This document shows positions 9,669-17,999 of a stretch of DNA of 64,000 nucleotides, piece by piece; positions within the stretch are counted from its first letter, which is position 1; each line of letters opens with the position of its first letter. A model generated the notes under the pieces. The model had not been told where the DNA came from and ran no database searches. It was given only the letters and a program-made list of their open reading frames with translations. This DNA comes from Flavobacterium coralii (GTDB lineage: Bacteria; Bacteroidota; Bacteroidia; Flavobacteriales; Flavobacteriaceae), in assembly GCF_019891545.1 (NCBI RefSeq), contig NZ_JAHDIU010000007.1, positions 1 to 64,000 of the forward strand, written 5' to 3'. The translations under genes were made by a program, and so were the position numbers.

Positions 9669-10397
9669 TTAATTCCTGCCGTTTTCTTCCGGATACAGTT
9701 TATAAACCGGTTCGCTTTGCCAAAACTCTTTGGTATCGGCATCCATTACAGTGAGCGGGCCTTTAAAGGCAGCCCCGGTATCTACATTCCATATATTAGC
9801 TTTTAGTTGAGGCGTAGTCTCACCTATACGCGTTACAGGTGTGTGCCCTATAAAAATTTCATGATACAGCGTAAAACGCTTAGGGTACTGCGGGTGGTTA
9901 TGGTCCAGCCTGTCATCAAGGGCAAGGGCTGTCTCCCAAAGTGTACGCTCCCAGTAAAACATGCGTGTAAAATACTCATGCTTAACCCCGTTGAGGTTGG
10001 TAAAACCGGCATGTACAAAAAGGCGGTTGTGCCCGTCGAGATAATAATCTTCCAGGCTTTCTAAAAAGAGTATATGCAGCTCAAGGCGGTCTTTACTTAA
10101 ATCTTTATACTTTTCTGTAGTAAGCTGCCCACCGTGGGTAAACCATTGCTCTGTATATTCTCCTGTCTTAAGCCACTCCAAAAGCAGGTCATCATGGTTG
10201 CCACGCATAAAAATGCAGCGGTATTCTGATTTTAATTTAATAAGATAATCTATCACCTGCGGCGATTCTCCCCATCCGTCAACATAATCGCCTAAAAAAA
10301 TCAGTTCGTCATTTTTTGTAACTTCTGCACGTTCCAAAACCTGCTGTAATGCCCTGTAAGCGCCATGTACGTCGCCAATTACAAGTGTTCTTCCCAT
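9669..10397 (-). CDS. Metallophosphoesterase (PPP-type serine/threonine phosphatase / ApaH-like)
   Basis: 242 residues, cytosolic. It has all the metal-binding signatures of the calcineurin-like PPP family: GDVHG (8-12), GDYVDG (36-41) and GNHD (66-69), then HAGF near 127 and GHTP near 188. Compact bacterial members dephosphorylate phosphoproteins or hydrolyse diadenosine tetraphosphate, and the sequence does not decide between them. It is monocistronic. Its stop codon follows directly on the stop of the convergent lipoprotein gene with no intervening base, so no separate terminator exists for either gene. Confidence 0.88.
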   Translation of the reverse strand: MGRTLVIGDVHGAYRALQQVLERAEVTKNDELIFLGDYVDGWGESPQVIDYLIKLKSEYRCIFMRGNHDDLLLEWLKTGEYTEQWFTHGGQLTTEKYKDLSKDRLELHILFLESLEDYYLDGHNRLFVHAGFTNLNGVKHEYFTRMFYWERTLWETALALDDRLDHNHPQYPKRFTLYHEIFIGHTPVTRIGETTPQLKANIWNVDTGAAFKGPLTVMDADTKEFWQSEPVYKLYPEENGRN

Positions 10398-10533
10398 AGC
10401 TCTTTTATATAATATTTATCAGCTAAAACCCTAAATCTATAATTTTTTTGTGTAAGTTAGTATTACCAGACCTGTTTTTTTGCCAATTATTTATTAAAAC
10501 CTACAAAATTATAACTATAAAAAACAATTTGTT

Positions 10534-12702
10534 ATGAAAGAAAAATTACTCGGTTTTTTACTGTTAGTTTTCACAGGTGCTTATGCACAAATACCTACAG
10601 AAGGATTTGAGCAGGCTTTTCCGCCTGCGGGTTGGACAATAACCGATAATGGTATTGGTGCCGGAGAAAGCTGGAGCCAAATACCTTTAGGAAGCCCTGC
10701 ACTGCCACCTTATGCAGGCAATTATGCAGCCTACATACTTGGAGAGGATGTACCAACGGGAACTGCTGAAGACTGGCTTATAAGCCCTGCAATAACGGTA
10801 CCGCCAAACGGAACTATTTCTTTTTACTCACGCCTGTTCCAGAATAATAACCAGGGGAGCCTGTACCGCATGATGATTACTAATAGCGACCCTCAGGATT
10901 TAAGCGCTTATACTTTGCTGCAACAATGGACAGAAACAGAAATTAATCCCTCACAAGCCACATATACACAAAAGATTGTAAGCATACCATCTGTATATAC
11001 AGGTACACAGGTGCATATTGCTTTTGTGCTGGTTACAGATGATGGTGATGGCTGGCTTGTTGATGAGGTATCGGTTACAGAAGGTTGTGTGCAACCGTTA
11101 AATGTAATGATAAGCGAAGCAACAGGTACCGAGCTGACCGTAAGCTGGGAAGATGCGCCGGGCGTATCTGATTATGAGATAATAATTCTGCCTGCCGGAG
11201 TTCCCTTTACCGGGAATGAGCAGGGTATTGTTACAACCTCGAACTCTTATGTATTTACAGGACTTACAGAAGATTCCGTATATCAGGTTTATATACGCAG
11301 CCTTTGCCCGCAGGGAGGCGTAAGCGAATGGGCAGGGCCTGTTTACAGCGGTATTTTAACAAGCAACACACTTAGCGGCACAGTTACTTTTGATGCGGAT
11401 GGAGACGATAATTGTGAGGAAGTAGATATTGTGCCTTTTGTGCCGATTGCTGTTAATATAGATGGACTGTTTGCTTACTACACCTATACTGATATGAACG
11501 GGGAATATACCATTTATAATATCGGAGATGGCGAAAGCACTATTATATTGCAGCCGGAACCGCAATCATTTTTTCCTACAGTAGAAGCTGTTACGGTATC
11601 GGTAAACTTTGACGGTTCAACGACAGAGGAAACTGCCGATATTTGCCTGCCTCAGCCCGAAAGCTTTATTGATGCTGCAATAACGCTTACCCCTATTAAC
11701 GCTGCAAGGCCGGGCTTCCAGGCGTACTATAACCTGACCGTGCGTAACAATGGCAGTATGCCCCTTAATAACGTTACCGCTACTGTTACTTTTGATGATA
11801 ACAGGTTTGATTATACCTCATCCGAGGGCAACAGTGCTGCAACGGGCAATATCATTACTTTTACCATTGGCGATTTAAATGCATTTGCTGCAGAACATTA
11901 CATGATAGACCTCTATACGCTTGCACCGCCTGTAAATGTTGGGGGAGAAGTGGTTAGCTTTAACCTGGAAGTTATGCACGATGAAACAGATGACAATCCT
12001 GATGATAACACAGCCGTTACACAGCAAACCATAATTAACTCGTGGGACCCTAATGATATTATTGTGCATGAAGGCCCCGAAATACTTTTAGAACAGGCTG
12101 ATGATTATTTAACCTATACTATCAGGTTCCAGAATACGGGTACGGCATCAGCTATAAATGTAAGGCTTGAAAATGAACTTGAGGAAAAACTGGACTGGGA
12201 TACTTTTCAGCCGATAGCGGCAAGCCATGATTATACGGTTAACCGTGAAGAAGGCGATCTTGAGTTTTTATTTAATGATATAAACCTGCCGGATGATGAA
12301 AGTGACGAGCCGGGCAGCCACGGTTTTGTAACCTACAGGATTAAGCCGCAAAGCACTGTAGTATTAGGCGATATATTTTATAATGGGGCAGGTATATTCT
12401 TCGACTTTAACGAGCCCGTAATTACCAACACCGCCGAAACTGAGATTGTTGCCGAAACATCAGGGCTTACAGATGCCCTTCAAAACAAGGTCTCAATATA
12501 TCCTAACCCGGTGGTTAATTACCTCAATATTAATACCGATGGCAGTGAACTGTATACCATCACTATTTACGACCTTAATGGCAGAAAATGCCTTACAGGG
12601 TCAGGTGAAAAGATGGATGTATCTTCATTAAGAGCAGGGTTATATCTTGCAGAAGTTACAACTCAAAATGGTACTTCGGTATTTAAGCTTGTAAAACAGT
12701 AG
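10534..12702 (+). CDS. T9SS-secreted adhesin: cleaved-adhesin, FN3, DUF11-like domains, type A sorting domain
   Basis: 722 residues. A signal peptide (MKEKLLGFLLLVFTGAYAQ) is followed by a 'cleaved adhesin' jelly-roll (about 20-180: EGFEQAFPPAGWTI, DWLISPAITVPPNGTISFYS). Next come a fibronectin type III domain (about 187-270), an SdrD-B/carboxypeptidase-like segment (LSGTVTFDADGDDNC) and a DUF11/DUF7619-like region (about 380-640). The C-terminal 75 residues are a T9SS type A sorting domain (VSIYPNPVVNYLNI, YDLNGRKCLTG, GLYLAEV, FKLVKQ). The protein should be exported by Sec, moved across the outer membrane by T9SS, and released or anchored after C-terminal cleavage. The gene stands alone and ends at a strong terminator. 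Confidence 0.93.
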   Translation: MKEKLLGFLLLVFTGAYAQIPTEGFEQAFPPAGWTITDNGIGAGESWSQIPLGSPALPPYAGNYAAYILGEDVPTGTAEDWLISPAITVPPNGTISFYSRLFQNNNQGSLYRMMITNSDPQDLSAYTLLQQWTETEINPSQATYTQKIVSIPSVYTGTQVHIAFVLVTDDGDGWLVDEVSVTEGCVQPLNVMISEATGTELTVSWEDAPGVSDYEIIILPAGVPFTGNEQGIVTTSNSYVFTGLTEDSVYQVYIRSLCPQGGVSEWAGPVYSGILTSNTLSGTVTFDADGDDNCEEVDIVPFVPIAVNIDGLFAYYTYTDMNGEYTIYNIGDGESTIILQPEPQSFFPTVEAVTVSVNFDGSTTEETADICLPQPESFIDAAITLTPINAARPGFQAYYNLTVRNNGSMPLNNVTATVTFDDNRFDYTSSEGNSAATGNIITFTIGDLNAFAAEHYMIDLYTLAPPVNVGGEVVSFNLEVMHDETDDNPDDNTAVTQQTIINSWDPNDIIVHEGPEILLEQADDYLTYTIRFQNTGTASAINVRLENELEEKLDWDTFQPIAASHDYTVNREEGDLEFLFNDINLPDDESDEPGSHGFVTYRIKPQSTVVLGDIFYNGAGIFFDFNEPVITNTAETEIVAETSGLTDALQNKVSIYPNPVVNYLNINTDGSELYTITIYDLNGRKCLTGSGEKMDVSSLRAGLYLAEVTTQNGTSVFKLVKQ

Positions 12703-12724
12703 TATATTAAAAAACAGGAATTTT

Positions 12725-12757
12725 AAGCCGCACTTTTTGAGTGCGGCTTTGTTTTTA
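12725..12757 (+). terminator. Terminator after the T9SS adhesin gene
   Basis: AAGCCGCAC pairs with GTGCGGCTT across a 7-nt loop and is followed by TGTTTTT. It lies 22 bp after the stop codon. The A/T pattern on the other side is weaker, so it mainly serves the plus strand. Confidence 0.85.
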
Positions 12758-12799
12758 TATTTACCAAAAAGGGAAAATTCATTTTGATTAAGCTGTAAC

Positions 12800-13957
12800 T
12801 TACTCCGATTCAGCAGGCCTGTCATACTTCATTTTGCGCAGTACCCGCATGGCTTCCTTAAAAGAAACATATACCGAAGCGTCAGGAAATGCCTTAAGGT
12901 AAGGCTTGGCTTCCGCCAGTCTGTACTTGGCATCCTCAAAACCGTTGAGGTAACATATCATGAGCGTGTGGGGCAGGTTGCGCAGGTCGCGTTCCTCCCG
13001 TTCAGAAAGCGCTAATCCTTTCTCAAGCTTTGCAATAAGCGAAAGGTTGGCATTATAGATATGGTACATCATTTTGCGGTTGTACTGCGGTGGGTCGAAC
13101 AACATCTGGCTCTCCATGTTATAGTAGCCGTTATCATGAAAATGGATGCTTACTTTTTCTAATGGGTAATAGCTGGTTTTGTCATTTAGCCCTAACGATA
13201 CATATTCGGTTATAGAAAAAGTGTCATCTGTTAAATCGATGCTTACCTCATCCAGCGCCGAATAAAAAAGCTTTACCTGCTCATTAATCAGCTCTATATC
13301 TACACGTGAATAATAGGTGTTGCCCTTAACCACTTTTTTATTCCCTGCCCAGCATACAATAAACAGTTCTTTAAAAACCCTGTAGCCCGAAGCCATATCT
13401 TTGTGGCGATTGTTTAAAAAATCTATTACGCCTTCCAGCGTATGGCCTATGCTGTTCCGCGAGCTGTTCTCTATATCAATTACCGTAGCAGTATTCTGGT
13501 AGTTCATCTCTTCTGCTTTTTCTACGGGTACAGAATTGCTGCCCCTGCGCATAAAAGCAGTACCGTAGGGTATGGTGTGTACCGGCTTTTTAAAATAAGA
13601 TATCTTGTTGTTGGGCCTTATGGTAACAAGGCCCACAACCTTGTCTTTTGGCAACCCGGGGAAGGGTACATTTTCATATTGTATGCGTGGCGGGTTATCA
13701 AGATAAGCGTTAACCAGGTTTTGTATACGGCTATCATCATAAAAGTCTGTGCCCACAATCTCATTATCCTTATCCTCAACCCCCACCACAATATAAGAGT
13801 TATTAGATGGGTTAGAGTTGCTAAGGGCACATATATGCTTCACGAATTTACCCTTACCCTCTTTAGTATGCAAGTTTAACTGACGCTTTTTGTCATAAAA
13901 ACTGCTCTCATCATTGTGAGCCAGCAGGTTTTTTATGAGCAGGCGCTTGTTAATCAT
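12800..13957 (-). CDS. AlbA_2 (Schlafen-type) ATP-binding domain protein
   Basis: 385 residues. The N-terminal 150 residues match the Schlafen AlbA_2 / 'divergent AAA-4' domain: HICALSNSNPSNNSYIVVGVEDKDNEIVG, where the usual E/N-x-A-A-x-x-N pattern is represented by HICALSN, and IPYGTAFMRRGSNSVPV at the end. The C-terminal 230 residues have no assignment I recognise and no membrane segment. Related proteins bind nucleic acid or nucleotides, and some are linked to defence or tRNA cleavage. No partner gene is adjacent, so the role here is open. A heptanucleotide repeat begins 1 bp upstream of its start codon. Confidence 0.75.
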   Translation of the reverse strand: MINKRLLIKNLLAHNDESSFYDKKRQLNLHTKEGKGKFVKHICALSNSNPSNNSYIVVGVEDKDNEIVGTDFYDDSRIQNLVNAYLDNPPRIQYENVPFPGLPKDKVVGLVTIRPNNKISYFKKPVHTIPYGTAFMRRGSNSVPVEKAEEMNYQNTATVIDIENSSRNSIGHTLEGVIDFLNNRHKDMASGYRVFKELFIVCWAGNKKVVKGNTYYSRVDIELINEQVKLFYSALDEVSIDLTDDTFSITEYVSLGLNDKTSYYPLEKVSIHFHDNGYYNMESQMLFDPPQYNRKMMYHIYNANLSLIAKLEKGLALSEREERDLRNLPHTLMICYLNGFEDAKYRLAEAKPYLKAFPDASVYVSFKEAMRVLRKMKYDRPAESE

Positions 13958-13958
13958 T

Positions 13959-13993
13959 ACGGGTTACGGGTTATGAGTTGCGGGTTACGGGTT
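13959..13993. repeat. Heptanucleotide tandem repeat, five units
   Basis: Five consecutive 7-mers read ACGGGTT, ACGGGTT, ATGAGTT, GCGGGTT, ACGGGTT. They occupy the whole space normally used for the ribosome-binding site of the AlbA_2 gene. Such arrays resemble the short tandemly repeated repetitive sequences found between genes in several bacteria. Confidence 0.8.
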
Positions 13994-14054
13994 GCTGTTA
14001 TAAATATACACACTAATAATTATATAAACCTTACTCAATAATAATGGTTCGGCT

Positions 14055-14133
14055 TCCATTTCGAGCTTGCCGAGAAATCTATCCCTTTGACAAAAAGATT
14101 TCTCAATTTCGCTTCGCTTCATTCGAAATGGAA
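14055..14133. repeat. Dispersed intergenic hairpin element (copy 1)
   Basis: An imperfect inverted repeat. The segment at 14056-14080 (CCATTTCGAGC... ...GAGAAATCT) folds back on 14096-14132 (AGATTTCTC... ...TCGAAATGG). A 25-bp core matches positions 25089-25113 (opposite orientation) at 23 of 25 bases, so this is a family dispersed in the genome. It lies downstream of the SDR gene and upstream of the AlbA_2 gene. Confidence 0.75.
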
Positions 14134-14143
14134 CAAATCTCAA

Positions 14144-14896
14144 TTATACCGATTTATTCAAAATAGTTGCAGAGGCCTGTGCCGTAGGCAGTACCATTAA
14201 GTCAGCTATATTTACATGATACGGGCGTGTAACCACAAAGGTTATAATATCGGCAATGTCATCAGCTTTAAGCGGTTCGTAGCCTTTATAAACACCGGCT
14301 GCACGGTCAGTGTCGCCTTTAAAGCGCACTTCGCTGAATTCCGTTGCCACAAGCCCGGGGTTAATAGCACCAACCCTAATGCCATACTGGTTAAGGTCCA
14401 TACGCATACCCTGATTAATGGCATCTACCGCATGTTTGCTGGCACAATACACATTACCGTTAGGGTAAACCTCTTTACCCGCAATAGAGCCTATGTTTAT
14501 AATATGCCCATGCCTGCGCTCTACCATTCCGGGTATAATGGCTCTCGATACATACAGCAAGCCCTTAACATTAATATCCATCATCGAGTCCCAGTCGTTC
14601 AGGTCGCCGTTTTGTATCGGGTCAAGCCCATGTGCATTCCCCGCGTTGTTTACCAGTATGTCAATATTCTTCAGGTCATCAGGAATACTTTCTATCGAAG
14701 CGGTAATGGCCTCTTTATCGCGCACATCAAAGTTAAGGGTGTGCACGCGCGTTAGCGGTGCAAACTCATCCTGAAGCTCTGCCAGCCTGTCGTCGCGGCG
14801 CCCGCACAGTATAAGCCTGAAATGGTTCTTGGCAAAATATTTTGCCGTTGCCCTTCCTATACCGCTGGTTGCCCCTGTTATCAATGCTGTTTTCAT
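14144..14896 (-). CDS. SDR family NAD(P)-dependent oxidoreductase
   Basis: 250 residues, classical short-chain dehydrogenase. The cofactor motif is TGATSGIG (7-14), the structural motif NNAG (83-86), and the catalytic set S137, Y150 and K154 (YCASK). An Arg pair after the glycine motif (CGRRDDR, 31-37) suggests preference for NADP(H). The closest recognisable group is the YdfG-like 3-hydroxy acid dehydrogenases. The substrate is not determinable. It lies 70 bp downstream of the aldo-keto reductase gene on the same strand, and the gap holds a short AT-rich repeat, so co-transcription of two carbonyl reductases is plausible. Confidence 0.9.
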   Translation of the reverse strand: MKTALITGATSGIGRATAKYFAKNHFRLILCGRRDDRLAELQDEFAPLTRVHTLNFDVRDKEAITASIESIPDDLKNIDILVNNAGNAHGLDPIQNGDLNDWDSMMDINVKGLLYVSRAIIPGMVERRHGHIINIGSIAGKEVYPNGNVYCASKHAVDAINQGMRMDLNQYGIRVGAINPGLVATEFSEVRFKGDTDRAAGVYKGYEPLKADDIADIITFVVTRPYHVNIADLMVLPTAQASATILNKSV

Positions 14897-14966
14897 ATTT
14901 TTAATTTAAAGATTCAACAATTTAAGATTGAAAGATTGTGGATTCCCCCTTTGGGGTTAGTGGGCT

Positions 14967-15836
14967 CTACGGCACCTTCTCCCCCATGCTCTCCGTCCAG
15001 ATGGCAAACCAGTCTTCCAGCTCAAGCTGCACATCGGCAGCCTTCATCTGGTTCTTTAACCTCTCAGAGTTTGCAGAGCCGGTTACCGGGATAATCTTTG
15101 CCGGGTGGCGCAGTATCCATGCCAGCAGTATTACATCAGCTGTAACCTCATATTTCACCACAAGTTCCATAAGCAGCGTCCTCAGCCTTTGTGTTTGCTC
15201 GGTATCCGTTTTAAACACACAGCCAATAGGGCTCCAAGCCAACGCCCTTATGTTGTTAAGGTGCATATAATCAAGCGAACCATCCAGCATCGGCTGGTAG
15301 GCCGTTGCCGAAAATTCTATCTGGTTACAAAAAACCTCGGTGCGCGAGCGTATAAGTTCCGTCTGGCTGTTGGTAAAGTTAGATACCCCGAAAGCTTTGA
15401 TTTTTCCATCAGCTTTCAGTTGCTCTGCCGCTTCTGCAATTTCGTCAGGTTCCATAAGCGGGCTGGGGCGGTGCAACAACAGCACGTCGAGATAATCGGT
15501 TTGCAGGTTTTTTAAAGAACCTTCGGTAGATTTTATAATGTACTCTTTGCTATAGTCATAATGTTTAATGCGGTTGTTGCGGTTGCCCATAACGTGCTGT
15601 ATGCCGCATTTAGAGATAAGCTGCATTTGCTCCCGCGCTATGCCGCTGTGCTTAAACGCCGCACCAAACTCAGCCTCGGTGGTATAGCCGCCATAAATAT
15701 CGGCATGGTCAAAAGTGGTGATGCCATATTCCAGGCACGAATGTATAAGGGCTGCCATTTCGGTTGTGGTAAGGTTTTTGCTCCACACTCCCCAGTTCAT
15801 GGCACCCGCAATTATAGGTGATAAGGTAATTTTCAT
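14967..15836 (-). CDS. Aldo/keto reductase (YdhF-like)
   Basis: 289 residues from the chosen ATG. The longer reading from 15923 adds 29 hydrophobic, non-conserved residues, and the alignable family start is MKITLSPIIAGAMNWGVW. The AKR catalytic tetrad is visible: D43 and Y48 in FDHADIYGGY, K76 in LISKCG and H122 in LLLHRPSP. It reduces aldehydes or ketones with NADPH, and the substrate is unknown. It precedes the SDR gene. Its upstream region is shared with the divergent moxR gene and contains a 16-bp palindrome. Confidence 0.88.
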   Translation of the reverse strand: MKITLSPIIAGAMNWGVWSKNLTTTEMAALIHSCLEYGITTFDHADIYGGYTTEAEFGAAFKHSGIAREQMQLISKCGIQHVMGNRNNRIKHYDYSKEYIIKSTEGSLKNLQTDYLDVLLLHRPSPLMEPDEIAEAAEQLKADGKIKAFGVSNFTNSQTELIRSRTEVFCNQIEFSATAYQPMLDGSLDYMHLNNIRALAWSPIGCVFKTDTEQTQRLRTLLMELVVKYEVTADVILLAWILRHPAKIIPVTGSANSERLKNQMKAADVQLELEDWFAIWTESMGEKVP

Positions 15837-15896
15837 TGAAAATAGAACAGTTATTATGATTTTAGAATGCGATGCTAAAAATAGGAAAAATCTGCT

Positions 15897-15912
15897 TGCT
15901 AAAGCTTTAGCA
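15897..15912. promoter_or_regulatory. 16-bp palindrome in the AKR/moxR divergent region
   Basis: TGCTAAAGCTTTAGCA is a perfect palindrome, 61 bp upstream of the aldo-keto reductase ATG and 114 bp upstream of moxR. It is a candidate binding site for a dimeric regulator. No exact -7 box was found for either gene to relate it to. Confidence 0.4.
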
Positions 15913-16025
15913 CAGTGTAACATTCCGCCCGATTTAACAACTCATTAACAAGCAATACATATTAAATTTCAATTTGCACCGTTACTTTAACATTATTAAC
16001 TTCACAGCACCAAAAGATAAATAAT

Positions 16026-17030
<1,005 letters not shown>

Positions 17031-17035
17031 AATTT

Positions 17036-17105
17036 GTTCAAAGTTTAAGGTTTAAAGTTAAGAGATTAGCTTGCTCAACTTGAACCTGGAACATTAAACT
17101 TTAAA
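17036..17105. repeat. Intergenic inverted repeat between moxR and DUF58 gene
   Basis: The left part (GTTCAAAGTTTAAGGTTTA) is imperfectly complementary to the right part (ACATTAAACTTTAAAC), so the spacer can fold into a long AT-rich hairpin. It lacks a terminal T-run after a GC stem and is not a typical terminator. It could set processing or differential expression within the operon. Confidence 0.6.
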
Positions 17106-17114
17106 CAAAAGAAA

Positions 17115-17981
17115 ATGGATACAAAAGAGATACTTAAAAAGGTTCGGAAAATAGAGATAAAAACCCGTAGGCTGAGCGACCACATTTTCTCGGGAGAGTA
17201 CCACACATCTTTCAAGGGGCGAGGTATGACCTTTAGCGAAGTGCGGCAGTACCAGTTTGGCGACGATGTGCGTGCTATAGACTGGAATGTTACCGCCCGC
17301 TACAACGAACCCTACATAAAGGTTTTTGAAGAAGAGCGCGAACTCACCATGATGCTTATGGTAGATGTAAGCGGCTCTGAAAGCTTTGGGTCGCAAAACG
17401 CTTTTAAAAAAGATATTGTTACCGAGATTGCTGCCACTATGGCATTCAGCGCTACGCAAAACAATGATAAAATAGGGCTGATATTATTTTCAGACCAGAT
17501 TGAGCTTTACATACCACCCAAAAAGGGTAAAAGCCATGTACTGCGCATTATCCGGGAGCTGATAGAGTTTACGCCAAAGAGTAAAAAAACAGACTTGGCG
17601 CAGGCACTAAAATTCCTGAGCGGGGTACAAAAAAAGAAAGCTATTGTTTTCCTGATATCCGACTTTATTACTGAAGGTTATGAGCACACCCTGAAGATTG
17701 CCGCCAAAAGGCACGATGTAACGGGTGTGAGGGTTTATGACCACCGCGAGGAGCAGATGCCCAACCTGGGCATTGTGAACATGACAGATGCCGAAACGGG
17801 CGAATCGGTGCTTGTAAACACAGGCTCTAAGCAGGTAAGGCTACAGTATGAAAAGTACTATCAGGATAAGGTAAAATATTTTAAGGAAACCTTTAGCCGT
17901 TGCGGTGCAGGGGCGGTAAGCACCCGCACAGACGAATCGTATGTTACCAGGCTCCTCGGCTATTTTAAAGCCCGGGCATAA
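17115..17981 (+). CDS. DUF58 domain protein (VWA-like), bat operon
   Basis: 288 residues with no signal peptide or membrane segment. The DUF58 hallmark is GRGMTFSEVRQYQFGDDVRAIDWN (35-58). A VWA-like strand with a MIDAS motif DVSGS (D84, S86, S88) follows, and later a second strand LISDFITEGYEHTLK. DUF58 proteins are the usual cytosolic partners of MoxR ATPases. Here the gene lies between moxR and the membrane-bound Bat proteins, as in other Bacteroidetes. The molecular activity is not known. Confidence 0.92.
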   Translation: MDTKEILKKVRKIEIKTRRLSDHIFSGEYHTSFKGRGMTFSEVRQYQFGDDVRAIDWNVTARYNEPYIKVFEEERELTMMLMVDVSGSESFGSQNAFKKDIVTEIAATMAFSATQNNDKIGLILFSDQIELYIPPKKGKSHVLRIIRELIEFTPKSKKTDLAQALKFLSGVQKKKAIVFLISDFITEGYEHTLKIAAKRHDVTGVRVYDHREEQMPNLGIVNMTDAETGESVLVNTGSKQVRLQYEKYYQDKVKYFKETFSRCGAGAVSTRTDESYVTRLLGYFKARA

Positions 17982-17999
17982 TCACGTTGTTATACAACC

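Noticed and set aside
14216-14755. Plus-strand ORF of 179 codons opposite the SDR gene.
   Set aside because: The minus strand carries a complete SDR with all catalytic motifs; the antisense frame shows no domain and atypical composition.
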